40,148 nucleotides of DNA. Origin: Darksidea phi (taxonomy: Eukaryota > Ascomycota > Dothideomycetes > Pleosporales > Lentitheciaceae). A program made the translations under genes and the position numbers. The DNA lies in the NCBI GenBank assembly GCA_030770425.1, contig JASJFT010000297.1:6440-46587 (forward strand), given 5' to 3'. Shown here piece after piece: positions 31,689 through 40,148 of this stretch; positions within the stretch are counted from its first letter, which is position 1; every line of letters starts with the position of its first letter. Under the pieces are notes generated by a model that was not told where the DNA came from, ran no database searches, and saw only the letters and a program-made list of their open reading frames with translations.

Positions 31689-32336
31689 CAACGCTCAGTC
31701 CAGAGCAGTCTTGATGGATGGAACATGTATCCTACTACGTGATTTGCTTGCCGGGTTCAGAATCTAGAAGAAGGCCATAGTAGAAAAGAGATCAATGTCA
31801 ATTCAAATCGTACTTCAAAGTCGCTGCCCTTCACCTCTGTCTGAATCCCAAGATTAGGAAAATATAGTACTTGTGAAGAAGTAATTCAGTGAAAACGCTT
31901 GATTTCCACGTCATCCCCTATGCTACTTCATTTTCCGCATCCTGTAACGAGGAGTTAGGAACTAATTTGGCAACGATCTATGGAGTAGGCGGCACCGGAG
32001 TTTAAAGATTCAAGCGAGGTCTCGAAGAGTTGATCCTGCGAAGCCTTGAACCCAATCGTTATTCCAAGTGGTATCAGACGTTGCTGCTCGCATGAAGTCC
32101 ATGCTGAGTTGTACTTTTTGTGACAAGTCTAAAAATTCAATGCGACGAATGACTTCTATCTTATTAACCGTTGGTAGAAAAGGGTGATGAAGTTGATAAT
32201 ACACTGGATACCATTACCGTAGTCGGACACACCCGCCTATGTTCCGATACGCCATGTTTTGTTGAAGGGACTTATCCTCCCTTTGTCATGTTAATACACA
32301 GGAACCAGGCGCCGCGGAAACATCCTACCCCTCAAA
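31689..32336. other. Convergent spacer between ADH and MFS genes
   Basis: About 650 bp holding both 3' ends. No gene supported; short open frames lack features. Confidence 0.6.
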
Positions 32337-34084
32337 TCATGTCTCCGCTCCGTCTGCCTCTTGCACCTTAAGCGCCAAGAAACGCTCTCGGCTCAAGAAC
32401 AATGAGCAAACAGTCCACAAAGCGCCGGCGGCAATAATCATAAGCCAGATATTGCTGATAGCATCCACAATAACATCGACAGCCTGCGCATGAACCTTCG
32501 GAGTCGTTTGCTCAAGCACTGCGCTGCGCGCACCTGCGATGGCCCCTCGGATTTCCTCATCCGTGTATCCCGGGCCTAACACCTGTTTCATGCCGTTGAA
32601 AGCCAAGCCTTGGAATATGGCGCTGGCGACCGCGAGACCAATCAGCTGGCTGGATCCTTGGGAAATGTTGATGTATTGGATGAGTTCTGCCTCCCTTTGT
32701 GATGGAACTAGGAGATGGCCGACCGCGTAGGGCGCTTGACTGCACGTCATGCCCAGACCGAGCAGAACCGTATAGCCGGCAATCGTTGCATTTGTCGTGT
32801 GGGCCTTTACTGTGTACATTGTTGCGCCGCCGGCGGTCAGAATGAGGCCGCTAATAATGAACCAAATTATGTGGTATCCGACTTTTCCCATCAAGGCGCC
32901 GCAGACAAGTACACTGACGACGTAGCAGCAGATGTACGGAAGTAGGCGGACTGCGGCCTCCGTACCGTTGTCTCCGTTGACAAAGAGGTAGTATAGGGGG
33001 ATGTAATATATTGAGACGAAGAGAGCAGCTCCGCTGCACGACATGATAACGTAAAGCAAGACGAGTTGTGGGTGTCGCAGAAACTCGCATGGGAAGAGGC
33101 GGTCATTCTCGCTCGTGAGAACGCAGTGGTACTGGGTGGCGGCAAAGGCGACGGCAGAGATACCGAAAACGACTATCAAGGCGACGGTCTGCCCATCGTT
33201 CCACTTCCAGAGGATGCCGCCGAATGTAAAGGCCACTGTGAAGCAAGAGAACATGATGGCACACAACAGGATTCCTAGCCAGTCCATCGACTTGACTTTC
33301 TCGCCGATCGTCATATTTTGCTTCCTAGGTACAGACGGCAGCAGAAATATGTAGATCGGAGAGATCGCGCCGAAGATGACCAAGTTTAAGTAGAACGCCT
33401 GTCAGGATTTTGTCAACCACCATGACACTACACACTGGCGAAACGGATTTGTAGCTTACCCATCTCCATGTCGCCGCGCTGTCGGCCAAGAGACCTCCGA
33501 CAACAGGTCCAAGAATGCACCCGCTGCCGTACACAAACCCAGTGACACCCACGTATAGAGCCTGTTCCTTGGGTTGGCTCAAGGCCGTAGAAAGATTCAA
33601 TGTTCTATATCTCCCTTAGAAGCAGTTTTGCGTGTCCATGAATCGATCCCACTCACCCCAGATACATCCCAGCACCTCCAGCACCAGCCCACACTCGCCC
33701 TACAATCATGGCATCCATGTTCGAAGCGGCGCCGCACAAAGCGCTAGCGGCGGCAAAATTCAGCAAACAGGTCATGAAGACCCATTTGTTGTCAAAAGTG
33801 CCAAAGGCCTTCCCAAGGGGCAAGATAAGGACGGTGGAGCCCAGAGTGAAGCCAATTCCGAGCCAACCCAGCTGGGCGACATTCTCAAAGGTGTCTGAGA
33901 TGGGGGCTTGGATGTCAGCCACGATAGTTGTATCTAGGCCGTAGAGAAGGTTGGCTGAGAAAATAGCGACGCAGACGAGGAACCAGCGAATGCCTCGAAT
34001 AGATCGCTGCGTTTCTTTCTGGGCGGTTTCCGGGCTGCGTGGTGAGTCGGCTCCAATATCCTCATGATTAAGTGCTTTTTCCAT
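32337..34084 (-). CDS. MFS transporter (multidrug/DHA-type, probably 14 segments)
   Basis: Minus-strand exons 34084-33657, 33604-33460 and 33398-32337 join to 544 residues. The start is the ATG giving MEKALNHED; an upstream in-frame GTG is not used. The cytosolic N-terminus is followed by the first membrane helix (WFLVCVAIFSANLLYGL) with Asp-Thr-Thr, a typical D1-like motif, and the antiporter motif C (GSGCILGPVVGG), then WRWAFYLNL. The rest alternates hydrophobic helices with short loops up to FLSRERFLALKVQ. It is a proton-driven exporter of small molecules at the plasma or vacuolar membrane; substrate unknown. Both introns (33605-33656, 33399-33459) restore family sequence exactly. No lesion seen. 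Confidence 0.9.
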
Positions 34085-34738
34085 GTCGATGTTGTTGATG
34101 AGTTGGTTGAATTGGATTTTGGTCTGCGTTTTCACCTGCCGCGCTATTGTAGGCAGTAGTGACTTGCGAGGGTAAACAACCGATTCAGAGCGACCATGGC
34201 CACGTAAATAAGATTGAGTTACAAATCGACGACTGAAATTCCGTGGTATAGTTCACCTAAAACCCAAAGCGCTCTTAACCGATTCTGCTTGTCCGGAGTT
34301 GCTCCGCGACTCCTTTGGGGGGAGCGGGCCGGGGCGGTTCCGAAAAGAGCGTAGCGACTCCGGGACTCCTTTTGGTAAGCGCCTTGTCGGAGCGCAAGCA
34401 CCCTTAAAGTATCCAGTCAGAATTACTGTAGTCGACACAGGAGTGGAGCTAGTGGTCTATTGAGGCTTACCGCGTCGGTGGGGGCGAAGGGTTCCAAAGT
34501 GAGATAATTCTGACAACCCTTGGAGTGACTATCTAGGAAGCCTGTCTATAGAATTGTAATCCAAAATATTCTGGCCTTGTGGCGTAATCAGTCAAAAACG
34601 CGCATTGATTTTGGTGGGGTGACCCGAGGACTGGACCAATAGAAGGCGCGCCTCGACCCCGTAGGTTTCCTCCGCTTATAATTCCGACCAGCCTCTCTTC
34701 CAGCCTGCCAAGTCACATCCCGCTCATCAGCGCCCTAC
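34085..34738. promoter_or_regulatory. Divergent intergenic region, MFS and orphan membrane protein
   Basis: About 650 bp. A GC-rich core (34260-34400) has repeated GCGACTCC and GACTCCTTTTGG/GACTCCTTTGGG blocks and CCGGAGTTGCTCCG, an imperfect palindrome with CGG/CCG ends like sites of Zn2Cys6 regulators. Function inferred. Confidence 0.35.
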
Positions 34739-35884
34739 ATGGACTCAGCACCGGCAGCTAGTGTCCCTGCATCGAGCGGCACCAAATGCGCATCATCTTC
34801 CCCCATCTGCGTCCTTGAGGATCACCCACGTAGCACAGTCGATGTCGTGATAACTTACAGCCGTCCAGCCTTATTATTTCAAGAATATCGAAAACATCAA
34901 GAAGACTGCTGTGAGCGATTGAAGGCTGCAAAGCTACCGGCAAGGATCCTGACCTTTACCTATGACGCGAATAGTGCTGAAGGAGCCGCTATCCTCTACC
35001 AATCTTTGTCCTCGGAGCGCGAGGTCTCGGGAAGAACGAAGAGTCGAATTATCTTCATCTCGGCCCACCACAACGAGCACTGGGTTATCCCGATAATTCT
35101 GGCTGACTGTTGTCTTGTTGGTCTTGAATTTCCGGCCGAGGGAATAGACGTTAGCAGCGTTTATTCCGCTTCAATCGCACGCTCAACTATTGGCGTACTG
35201 CACTTCCCTCCTTCTCAATATACCTATCGCCAACGCGTCCTCGAAACGGCTATTCTATTATTTCTCCAATGGGTCGGCGTCGTTGTACTGCACTGCAGTG
35301 ACCCTTCAACAGGCTGTTCAATCCGGTCATCCCAGTCACCACAATTTTTTATAGGCTTCATCATCGACTCGAGCATATCGGACCGTCCCTTTTCCCGAAT
35401 ACCTACTTTCTGGTTAGGCCTCGAAGCCACTTTTTGGGTCTTCCGGGCCTCCCCTGATATGCGGCTTATCGAGTCGGCTCTGAGATACATTACACCAGGA
35501 TTCTTCCTACTCCACTACTCATTTCTAGCTATGCTACAATTCAACGTTAATCGTCACGATCAGCTGCAATGGCTATTTCTTGGCGTGAGCATCGTAGCCG
35601 TCGTCACAAAGCATTGGCTGTCTTCCGCCGAATCTTCCGCCAGCCCGCAAGCCCTCCTTTTCACGCTGCCGCTTGCTATCACAGTTTCTATGGTATGCAG
35701 CGCCTGTTTACATTGTGTTTGGCGGTTTCTTTCAGGTGCTGGGGAACTTGAAAGGAAAGTGAGGTTGTTGGCACATCGTGCCAGAAAGATGCCGGGGAAT
35801 CGTCTGCCTTTCCTAGGTTCTGAGGACATTATTGTGGAAAACGAGAGCATCTTCACGTCGTTATTCGGCTTCGGGCCGTGTTGA
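34739..35884 (+). CDS. Orphan membrane protein with hydrolase-like N-terminus
   Basis: A single 381-codon frame. Residues about 30-125 follow the pattern of the alpha/beta-hydrolase-like domain seen at the N-terminus of many fungal NLR and SERAC1-type proteins (STVDVVITYSRP, ARILTFTYDAN, SRIIFISAHHNE), but the place of the GxSxG nucleophile elbow reads ISAHHNEH and lacks a Ser. The likeness is to the fold order only and may be wrong. Four or so hydrophobic segments follow (LLFLQWVGVVVLHC, FFLLHYSFLAML, WLFLGVSIVAVV, LLFTLPLAITVSMVCSACL), so the rest is membrane embedded. No introns. Function unknown. Confidence 0.6.
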   Translation: MDSAPAASVPASSGTKCASSSPICVLEDHPRSTVDVVITYSRPALLFQEYRKHQEDCCERLKAAKLPARILTFTYDANSAEGAAILYQSLSSEREVSGRTKSRIIFISAHHNEHWVIPIILADCCLVGLEFPAEGIDVSSVYSASIARSTIGVLHFPPSQYTYRQRVLETAILLFLQWVGVVVLHCSDPSTGCSIRSSQSPQFFIGFIIDSSISDRPFSRIPTFWLGLEATFWVFRASPDMRLIESALRYITPGFFLLHYSFLAMLQFNVNRHDQLQWLFLGVSIVAVVTKHWLSSAESSASPQALLFTLPLAITVSMVCSACLHCVWRFLSGAGELERKVRLLAHRARKMPGNRLPFLGSEDIIVENESIFTSLFGFGPC

Positions 35885-36949
35885 GGATAGATAGGTAATT
35901 TTCTCAATCGTTCCATCGCATACACCTCGCCTCGTTCCGCATCGAAACGTGTCCGATGTTTCCTCCAGCCATTCTAGGCGTGTTTTCGACCTTATGTCGT
36001 TGCAGAGCGCGGCGACTCCGCGCCCTTACGTAGAATGATAGTTTCCTTAACTACTACTTTTAGCAAAGTGACTGCTGGCGCGCATCGGTAAAAGTCGAGC
36101 TAGAAAAGTTGAAGCAGGAAGTTCGCAAAAATTCTCTGTCATTCTTCGTCGCTGAAGTCATCTCTTCGGAGCCTGAAGCTGGCCGTCCACGTTCTTCGGT
36201 AGCTCTAGGGTCCTCATACCGTCCTGGATGAAGTCCATGATGAAGAACCTCGGTTCTCTCAGCGCTATGCCGGCTTCAGCCCAGCGTATCACCTGAAACC
36301 AGCCCTACCCACCCACGACCCTGTACCGTCCATTAGCCTCAACGCTAAGTGCACGCAGCAACTTCTCTTCCTATCCATGTCAGGTACAGATGAATGGCAT
36401 GTGTAGGAGCTAGTAGTGGTGGTAATTAGCCACCGAAAATATCCGAAATTGATAAGGATGACGTACCAACGACTTGCAGCAGACCGTCCAGTTACCGCAT
36501 GTTGGCTTCAAGCAGCCACAAGGCGCCAAAAGCGCGTCATTAAGCCCTGCACAGCACTCAGGCACTGAGGAATCTGGCCTCCAAGACTTGCGTATCGTCC
36601 GTGTTCCGAAGGCGGCAACACAGGTAGCCACTTTGGGCAAAGCAAGGCAATGAAGAATCTGGTCTCCAGCCACATGCGCTAGGAACTTGCTCAGAATAGT
36701 CCAATCTCCCTATTTCTCCAACGCCTCTACGCGAATTACCTATACGCTTCCATCTCTTGGAGATCAGTCTGCGTCGTGTAGTGCCGGTAGATTTGCCATC
36801 CATTGAGATATAGGGCTAGCCTCCTCCTGGTTTTTCCGTTAACACCTGAGTATATGGCTAGCAGTGTCTGTTCTTTCCTATAAAATGACATTAATTTCCA
36901 TCATGGTCACTTCTCAGTTTAGGCAAATTGGCCTCGTCGCTCATGTACC
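35885..36949. other. Gene-free stretch
   Basis: No supported gene. There is a perfect GCGCGGCGACTCCGCGC-type palindromic patch at about 36007-36023 and a loosely repeated GAATCTGG[CT]CTCCA sequence at 36569 and 36655. Nothing else stands out. Confidence 0.5.
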
Positions 36950-37725
36950 ATGCGGTTCCTCGCCTTCCTTTGCCACGTTCTTCAGTCTTACACAGGCTGC
37001 TACAATCTCTAAGAATGCTCGCTGCGATAGCAAATTCGGCGACACCACGTGCCTAGGTGGTTCTCAGGAAGATTGCTACTCCTAGTATAACTTTTGGTAC
37101 GGAGGCTCCAGAATAACCGAAGAGCAGATTGATTGCTAGCTCCCCACAGTGGATCTAATGCCGATTACTGAAGGACCAGATATCAGTTAAAGTGTAGTAT
37201 CTGCAATGCTGCAACCAGTTATTTGCGACCCTCTATCTCAACCTCAACCCGGAACTCTAACGCCTTCTCCGTCTTCCGCCCAATTTTCATCGGCCTATCT
37301 TTCTTCCACGCAGTCGGTGTCCCGTAATGCTCGATGCGGGCTTGACTTTGAAAGTCAAACTTGTAAGGGTAGTTCGTACGGTAACTGGTGTAGTCAGTAG
37401 TAAGTATTGTGGGGTCCTATCCACGTCGTACAATGCTAACATCAAACGCAGCTCGTGCTGTAGGCCAACCGCTGACTACTGAAGTCCGGAGTCTTGTCAT
37501 AAGGGCTTTGGAGACTGTAATGCTGGCTCCTCCTCCTCTTCCTCCTCTTTCTCCTCGAGCGCTCGAATCTTGAGCACATCCTTACGTTGTACTTCCATTT
37601 CTGGCTCGGTATTCACCGGCTCGCGTTCAGTCTCATCTTCCCCAAGCGTTTTGAGCACGCTTTCGCCGACAGTCTCGAGTTTGGCAAGCTATTCTACAGC
37701 TTCTTCCTTCAGCTCTTAGATAAGT
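36950..37725 (+). pseudogene. Chitin-binding (hevein-like, ChtBD1) secreted protein, broken
   Basis: An ATG at 36950 opens a signal-peptide-like MRFLAFLCHVLQ, after which a one-base shift leads to ISKNARCDSKFGDTTCLGG and DCYS, then TAG at 37083-37085 (where Gln is usual; CAG to TAG is a RIP-type change) and YNFWYGG. This is the Cys spacing of a type-1 chitin-binding domain. A second domain starts VSRNARCGLDFESQTCKGS and GNWCSQ, followed by TAG/TAA at 37398-37403 and a frameshift into KYCGVLSTSYN, then a Cys stretch (ESCHKGFGDC) and a Ser-rich linker to about 37725. Family proteins bind chitin in fungal walls and often carry chitin deacetylase or LysM domains; none is visible here. Confidence 0.7.
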
Positions 37726-38722
37726 TCTTATACGCTCTCTTCTACAGCTTCTTCAGCAAGCTCTCCCCAAAGCGCATCGCCATCGACAGCGCTGTCGATA
37801 AAACGAGTTTGAATTAAGTCCGTGCGTTCAAAGAGATAATACAACCTACCTAGCTTCAATGAGAGCTCGTTACGAGAAAAGGAGACTAACAGTAGAAAGG
37901 TAGCGACAATGCCCTAGATTCACACATTCTTCACTTTTTCGTCAACAAGGCTGTATATATGATTAATGCCAGCGGCGAGAGATACGTTTAGTAAGTAATA
38001 CGCTCTTTTGGATAACTGCCAACCTACAGCATAACTGAGCGCTTGGATTTCGCGCTTACAATTTGCCGACGAAGACATACTGGAGTCGCCTACGCAACAC
38101 CTGTGTCAGATTAGCCGCTAGGGTACCCGGGGACGTCGTCCGAAGGTGGAATCAACAGGTGAGCGAAGTGGGCAGGAACTTGGCTGCCCTCGCGGCGCGC
38201 CGGGATTTAATGGTAGGAGATTGACGTCAGGATGGCTGGTGTTGCTGCCTGCAAGGGTGTATTCGCAATATAAAAGTCCCTACACATGACGGAATTAATT
38301 TCCTCCGACTTTCGCTATGACAAGCCATACGTATGGCCCTAGCGCGGGTATGTTGGGTGTATCTGGTCTGTTGTAACCGAGCACCCTCTTTCTCGCCTCT
38401 ATTACTTGCACCTTCAGCTCTTCGGTAGCGTCTCACCGGCCTTGATATTCAACATTCTCTTATACCCTTTTAGAGTGTCATGAAGCCTTCGAAACATCAT
38501 CCAACTAAAGGAGCATAGAAATTATCCTTACCATCTTGACGCACGAAGGCCTTCTTGCCGGTATCACTACGGGTTTTGGTAACTAGTAGACCAGATCTTC
38601 CCATTCGCCTTGGGTGACCATTCGGCGCTTACATAAATATGGTTAACTCACTAAAGTATACAGATGACAAAGTTCAAAGAGAGAAAAGAGGCCATTTGCC
38701 GTAGTTTTGACAGACCTGCTAA
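37726..38722. other. Gene-free stretch
   Basis: No supported gene on either strand. Short open frames (for example 38227-38436 minus) have no features. Confidence 0.5.
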
Positions 38723-39272
38723 TCAGGAATGCCTGTTTGATAGCCATTCCACAAGTTTCGCTATCGGCCCACTGTTGATTCGCTGTTCGCAAGACTTACT
38801 ACCTACATGCTGGAAGAGTCCCGAAAGTTTCGAAAACACGGTGTCGCATGATGGGCATATAAACGGATATACCGCATCACAGTACTCTTCTCCCAAATCA
38901 TAACAGCTGAGCATGTCGTCACGATATTCATCGACCACAAACTTCCGCCACTGATAACATAGCGTAGCTGACCCGTTCAGGTCAAGAAATATCGATGCCA
39001 GACTCGCATGCTCCAGACTCTAAATGGATTATCATCCCAGCATAGGTAGTGAACGACCGAGGGCAACCGTAGCATTCGATGGAAGGAATTTTAGAAGAGG
39101 GTAATCAAATGAAGTAATGCTTACATGCTGCAGACTGCTTGGACTATCGAAATGGCGCTCGCATGTCGTACACACAATCTTGTTTCTCAAATGGTCCTTG
39201 TACGCTTGGCTACCCGGTACCCACCGCCTTCCGTTATCGTCACAACCGTCACATATAGTCCTATGATGGGTG
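38723..39272 (-). pseudogene. C2H2-type zinc-finger protein, broken
   Basis: Minus-strand reading from about 39272 gives ICDGCDDNGRRWVPGS, KIVCTTCERHFDSPSSLQH, then after about 40 bp with no usable AG acceptor a second frame with IECYGCPRSFTTYAGMIIHL and ESGACESGID, a one-base shift to FLDLNGSATLCYQWRKFVV, and finally YPFICPSCDTVFSKLSGL with FQHVGSKSC, ending at 38723. The CxxC...H pairs and HLESGxC, CPxCDxxFSKLSGLxQH phrases are those of a common fungal C2H2 family, probably nucleic-acid binding. Loss of the splice acceptor and the frameshift make it a pseudogene. Its 5' end abuts the dispersed repeat at 39276. Confidence 0.7.
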
Positions 39273-39275
39273 CTA

Positions 39276-39345
39276 CGGTTAAGGATCGAGCGCCCTTATC
39301 AAGGATAGAGGTTTGCCTCATCAAGGATGAGGGCATGGTACCATA
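39276..39345. repeat. Dispersed repeat, inverted copy of the 19.26-kb cluster
   Basis: Reverse complement reads ACTATGGTACCATGCCCTCA, then CCTTGATGAGGCAAACC and CTATCCTTGATAAGGGCG, matching 19265-19395 in the opposite orientation. It separates the zinc-finger wreck from the ankyrin gene. Confidence 0.7.
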
Positions 39346-39376
39346 GTGTACTCTACTTTTAATTTATCCCGTTATG

Positions 39377-40148
39377 CTATATAACCAAACCGGATTGTAC
39401 CGGAGCTAATTGTAGCAGCTTAACGATGGCCTCATGCCCGTTCTGCGCTGCTGCACGTAGTGGCGTCCAACCACTTCTATCCTTCGCGTTGATATCGACC
39501 CTGCCCGTCTCAAGAAGTAGTCTAACCACCGCCTTACGCCCGTTCTCTGCTGCCACCCATAGCGGCGTCGAACTATTGCTGTCCCTCGCCTCAACGTCGA
39601 CCCTGCCTGTATCAAGAAGCAGCTTAACCACTGCCTCATGCCCGTTCTGCGCTGCTGCCCATAGCGGCGTCCTCTCCAGTAGATTGTCCTTGGCATCAAT
39701 GTCGACCTTGCCTGTATCAAGAAGCAGCTTAACCACTGCCTCATGCCCGTTCCGTGCTGCTACCCATAGCGGCGTCCAACCATCTGTATCCTTCGCGTTG
39801 ATATCGACCCTGCCTGTATCAAGAAGCAGCTTAACTACTGCCTCATGCCCGTTCTCTGCTGCTACCAATAGCGGCGTCCAACCATCTGTATCTTTCGCGT
39901 TGATATCGACCCTGCCTGTATCAAGAAGCAGCTTAACTACTGCCTCATACCCGTTCCGTGCTGCTACCAATAGCGGCGTCCAACCATCTGTATCCTTCGC
40001 GTTGATATCGACCCTGCCTGTATCAAGAAGCAGCTTAACTACTGCCTCATACCCGTTCCGTGCTGCTACCCATAGCGGCGTCCAACCACCCCTATCCTTC
40101 GCGTTGATATCGACCTTGCCCGTCTCAAGAAGCAGCTTAACTACTGCC
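39377..40148 (-). CDS. Ankyrin-repeat protein, 3' part (continues past the window)
   Basis: The minus-strand frame is open from the right edge to the stop at 39377-39379, at least 256 codons; the 5' end lies outside. It consists of seven or more ankyrin repeats of 34 residues (102 bp), one of 35, with consensus DGWTPLLVAA, NGHEAVVKLLLDTG and RVDINAKD. Repeat starts at 39429, 39531, 39633, 39738, 39840, 39942 and 40044 on the + coordinate. The right-hand units are nearly identical at the DNA level, so they were amplified or homogenised recently. The tail (LQLAPVQSGLVI) is short. In fungi such C-terminal high-identity arrays often belong to NACHT/NB-ARC-type NLRs; the upstream part is needed to tell. 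Confidence 0.85.
   Translation of the reverse strand, partial: AVVKLLLETGKVDINAKDRGGWTPLWVAARNGYEAVVKLLLDTGRVDINAKDTDGWTPLLVAARNGYEAVVKLLLDTGRVDINAKDTDGWTPLLVAAENGHEAVVKLLLDTGRVDINAKDTDGWTPLWVAARNGHEAVVKLLLDTGKVDIDAKDNLLERTPLWAAAQNGHEAVVKLLLDTGRVDVEARDSNSSTPLWVAAENGRKAVVRLLLETGRVDINAKDRSGWTPLRAAAQNGHEAIVKLLQLAPVQSGLVI

Noticed and set aside
37587..37817. 76-codon Phe/Leu-rich frame
   Set aside because: Out-of-frame reading of the Ser-rich linker of the chitin-binding pseudogene.
1..40148. tRNA or rRNA genes, and tyrosine recombinase or captain gene of a giant mobile element
   Set aside because: None seen by eye on either strand; repeats suggest mobility but no transposase or recombinase domain is recognisable.

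Overview
This window looks like chromosomal DNA of a filamentous ascomycete (Pezizomycotina). The genes carry 45-80 nt GT-AG introns, many with CTAAC or CTGAC-type branch sites, and the protein families are fungal. Long stretches are almost free of CA and TG dinucleotides and full of TA, which is the footprint of repeat-induced point mutation (RIP, CpA to TpA). I cannot name the genus. The layout (RIP blocks, minisatellites, gene wrecks, small secreted proteins, few housekeeping genes) is that of an accessory or rapidly evolving compartment.

Layout. 1-3.29 kb is a RIP block. 3.36-4.96 kb is a cytochrome P450 whose N-terminal part has been lost into that block, followed by an intact epoxide hydrolase (5.6-6.9 kb). 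7.7-10.2 kb is a second RIP block ending in an inverted minisatellite. 10.36-17.06 kb holds the most unusual part: four diverged paralogous P-loop GTPases (called A, B, C, D here) in alternating orientation (- + - +), each with a GxxGxGK[ST] loop, a DTPGFDD switch, a family-specific block (Y[LI]HRI.D.R) and a charged helical region; A, B and D end in prenylation-type CaaX boxes (CIVM, CVVM, CCVM). 17.3-19.7 kb is a small island bracketed by two inverted minisatellite arrays and holding a small secreted protein gene and a decayed coding sequence. 20.05-20.6 kb is a sterol-methyltransferase-like pseudogene cut off by AT-rich sequence. 21.9-25.05 kb has an orphan ORF, a low-complexity membrane-protein candidate and a second small secreted protein. 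25.6-29.7 kb is a large broken GH55 (beta-1,3-glucanase-like) gene. 30.3-34.1 kb has a convergent zinc alcohol dehydrogenase and an MFS transporter, both intact once introns are removed. 34.7-35.9 kb is an orphan membrane protein. 36.9-39.3 kb holds wrecks of a chitin-binding (hevein-like) protein and a C2H2 zinc-finger protein. An ankyrin-repeat gene runs off the right edge.

How the genes may work together. The P450/epoxide hydrolase pair and the ADH/MFS pair look like small metabolic or detoxification modules. The GTPase quartet looks like a locally duplicated family of membrane-targeted GTPases, resembling AIG1/GIMAP-type proteins in general layout; its function is unknown and a role in self/non-self recognition or stress is only a guess. 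All splice models were made by eye by keeping frame and family motifs across GT-AG junctions; no search was run.
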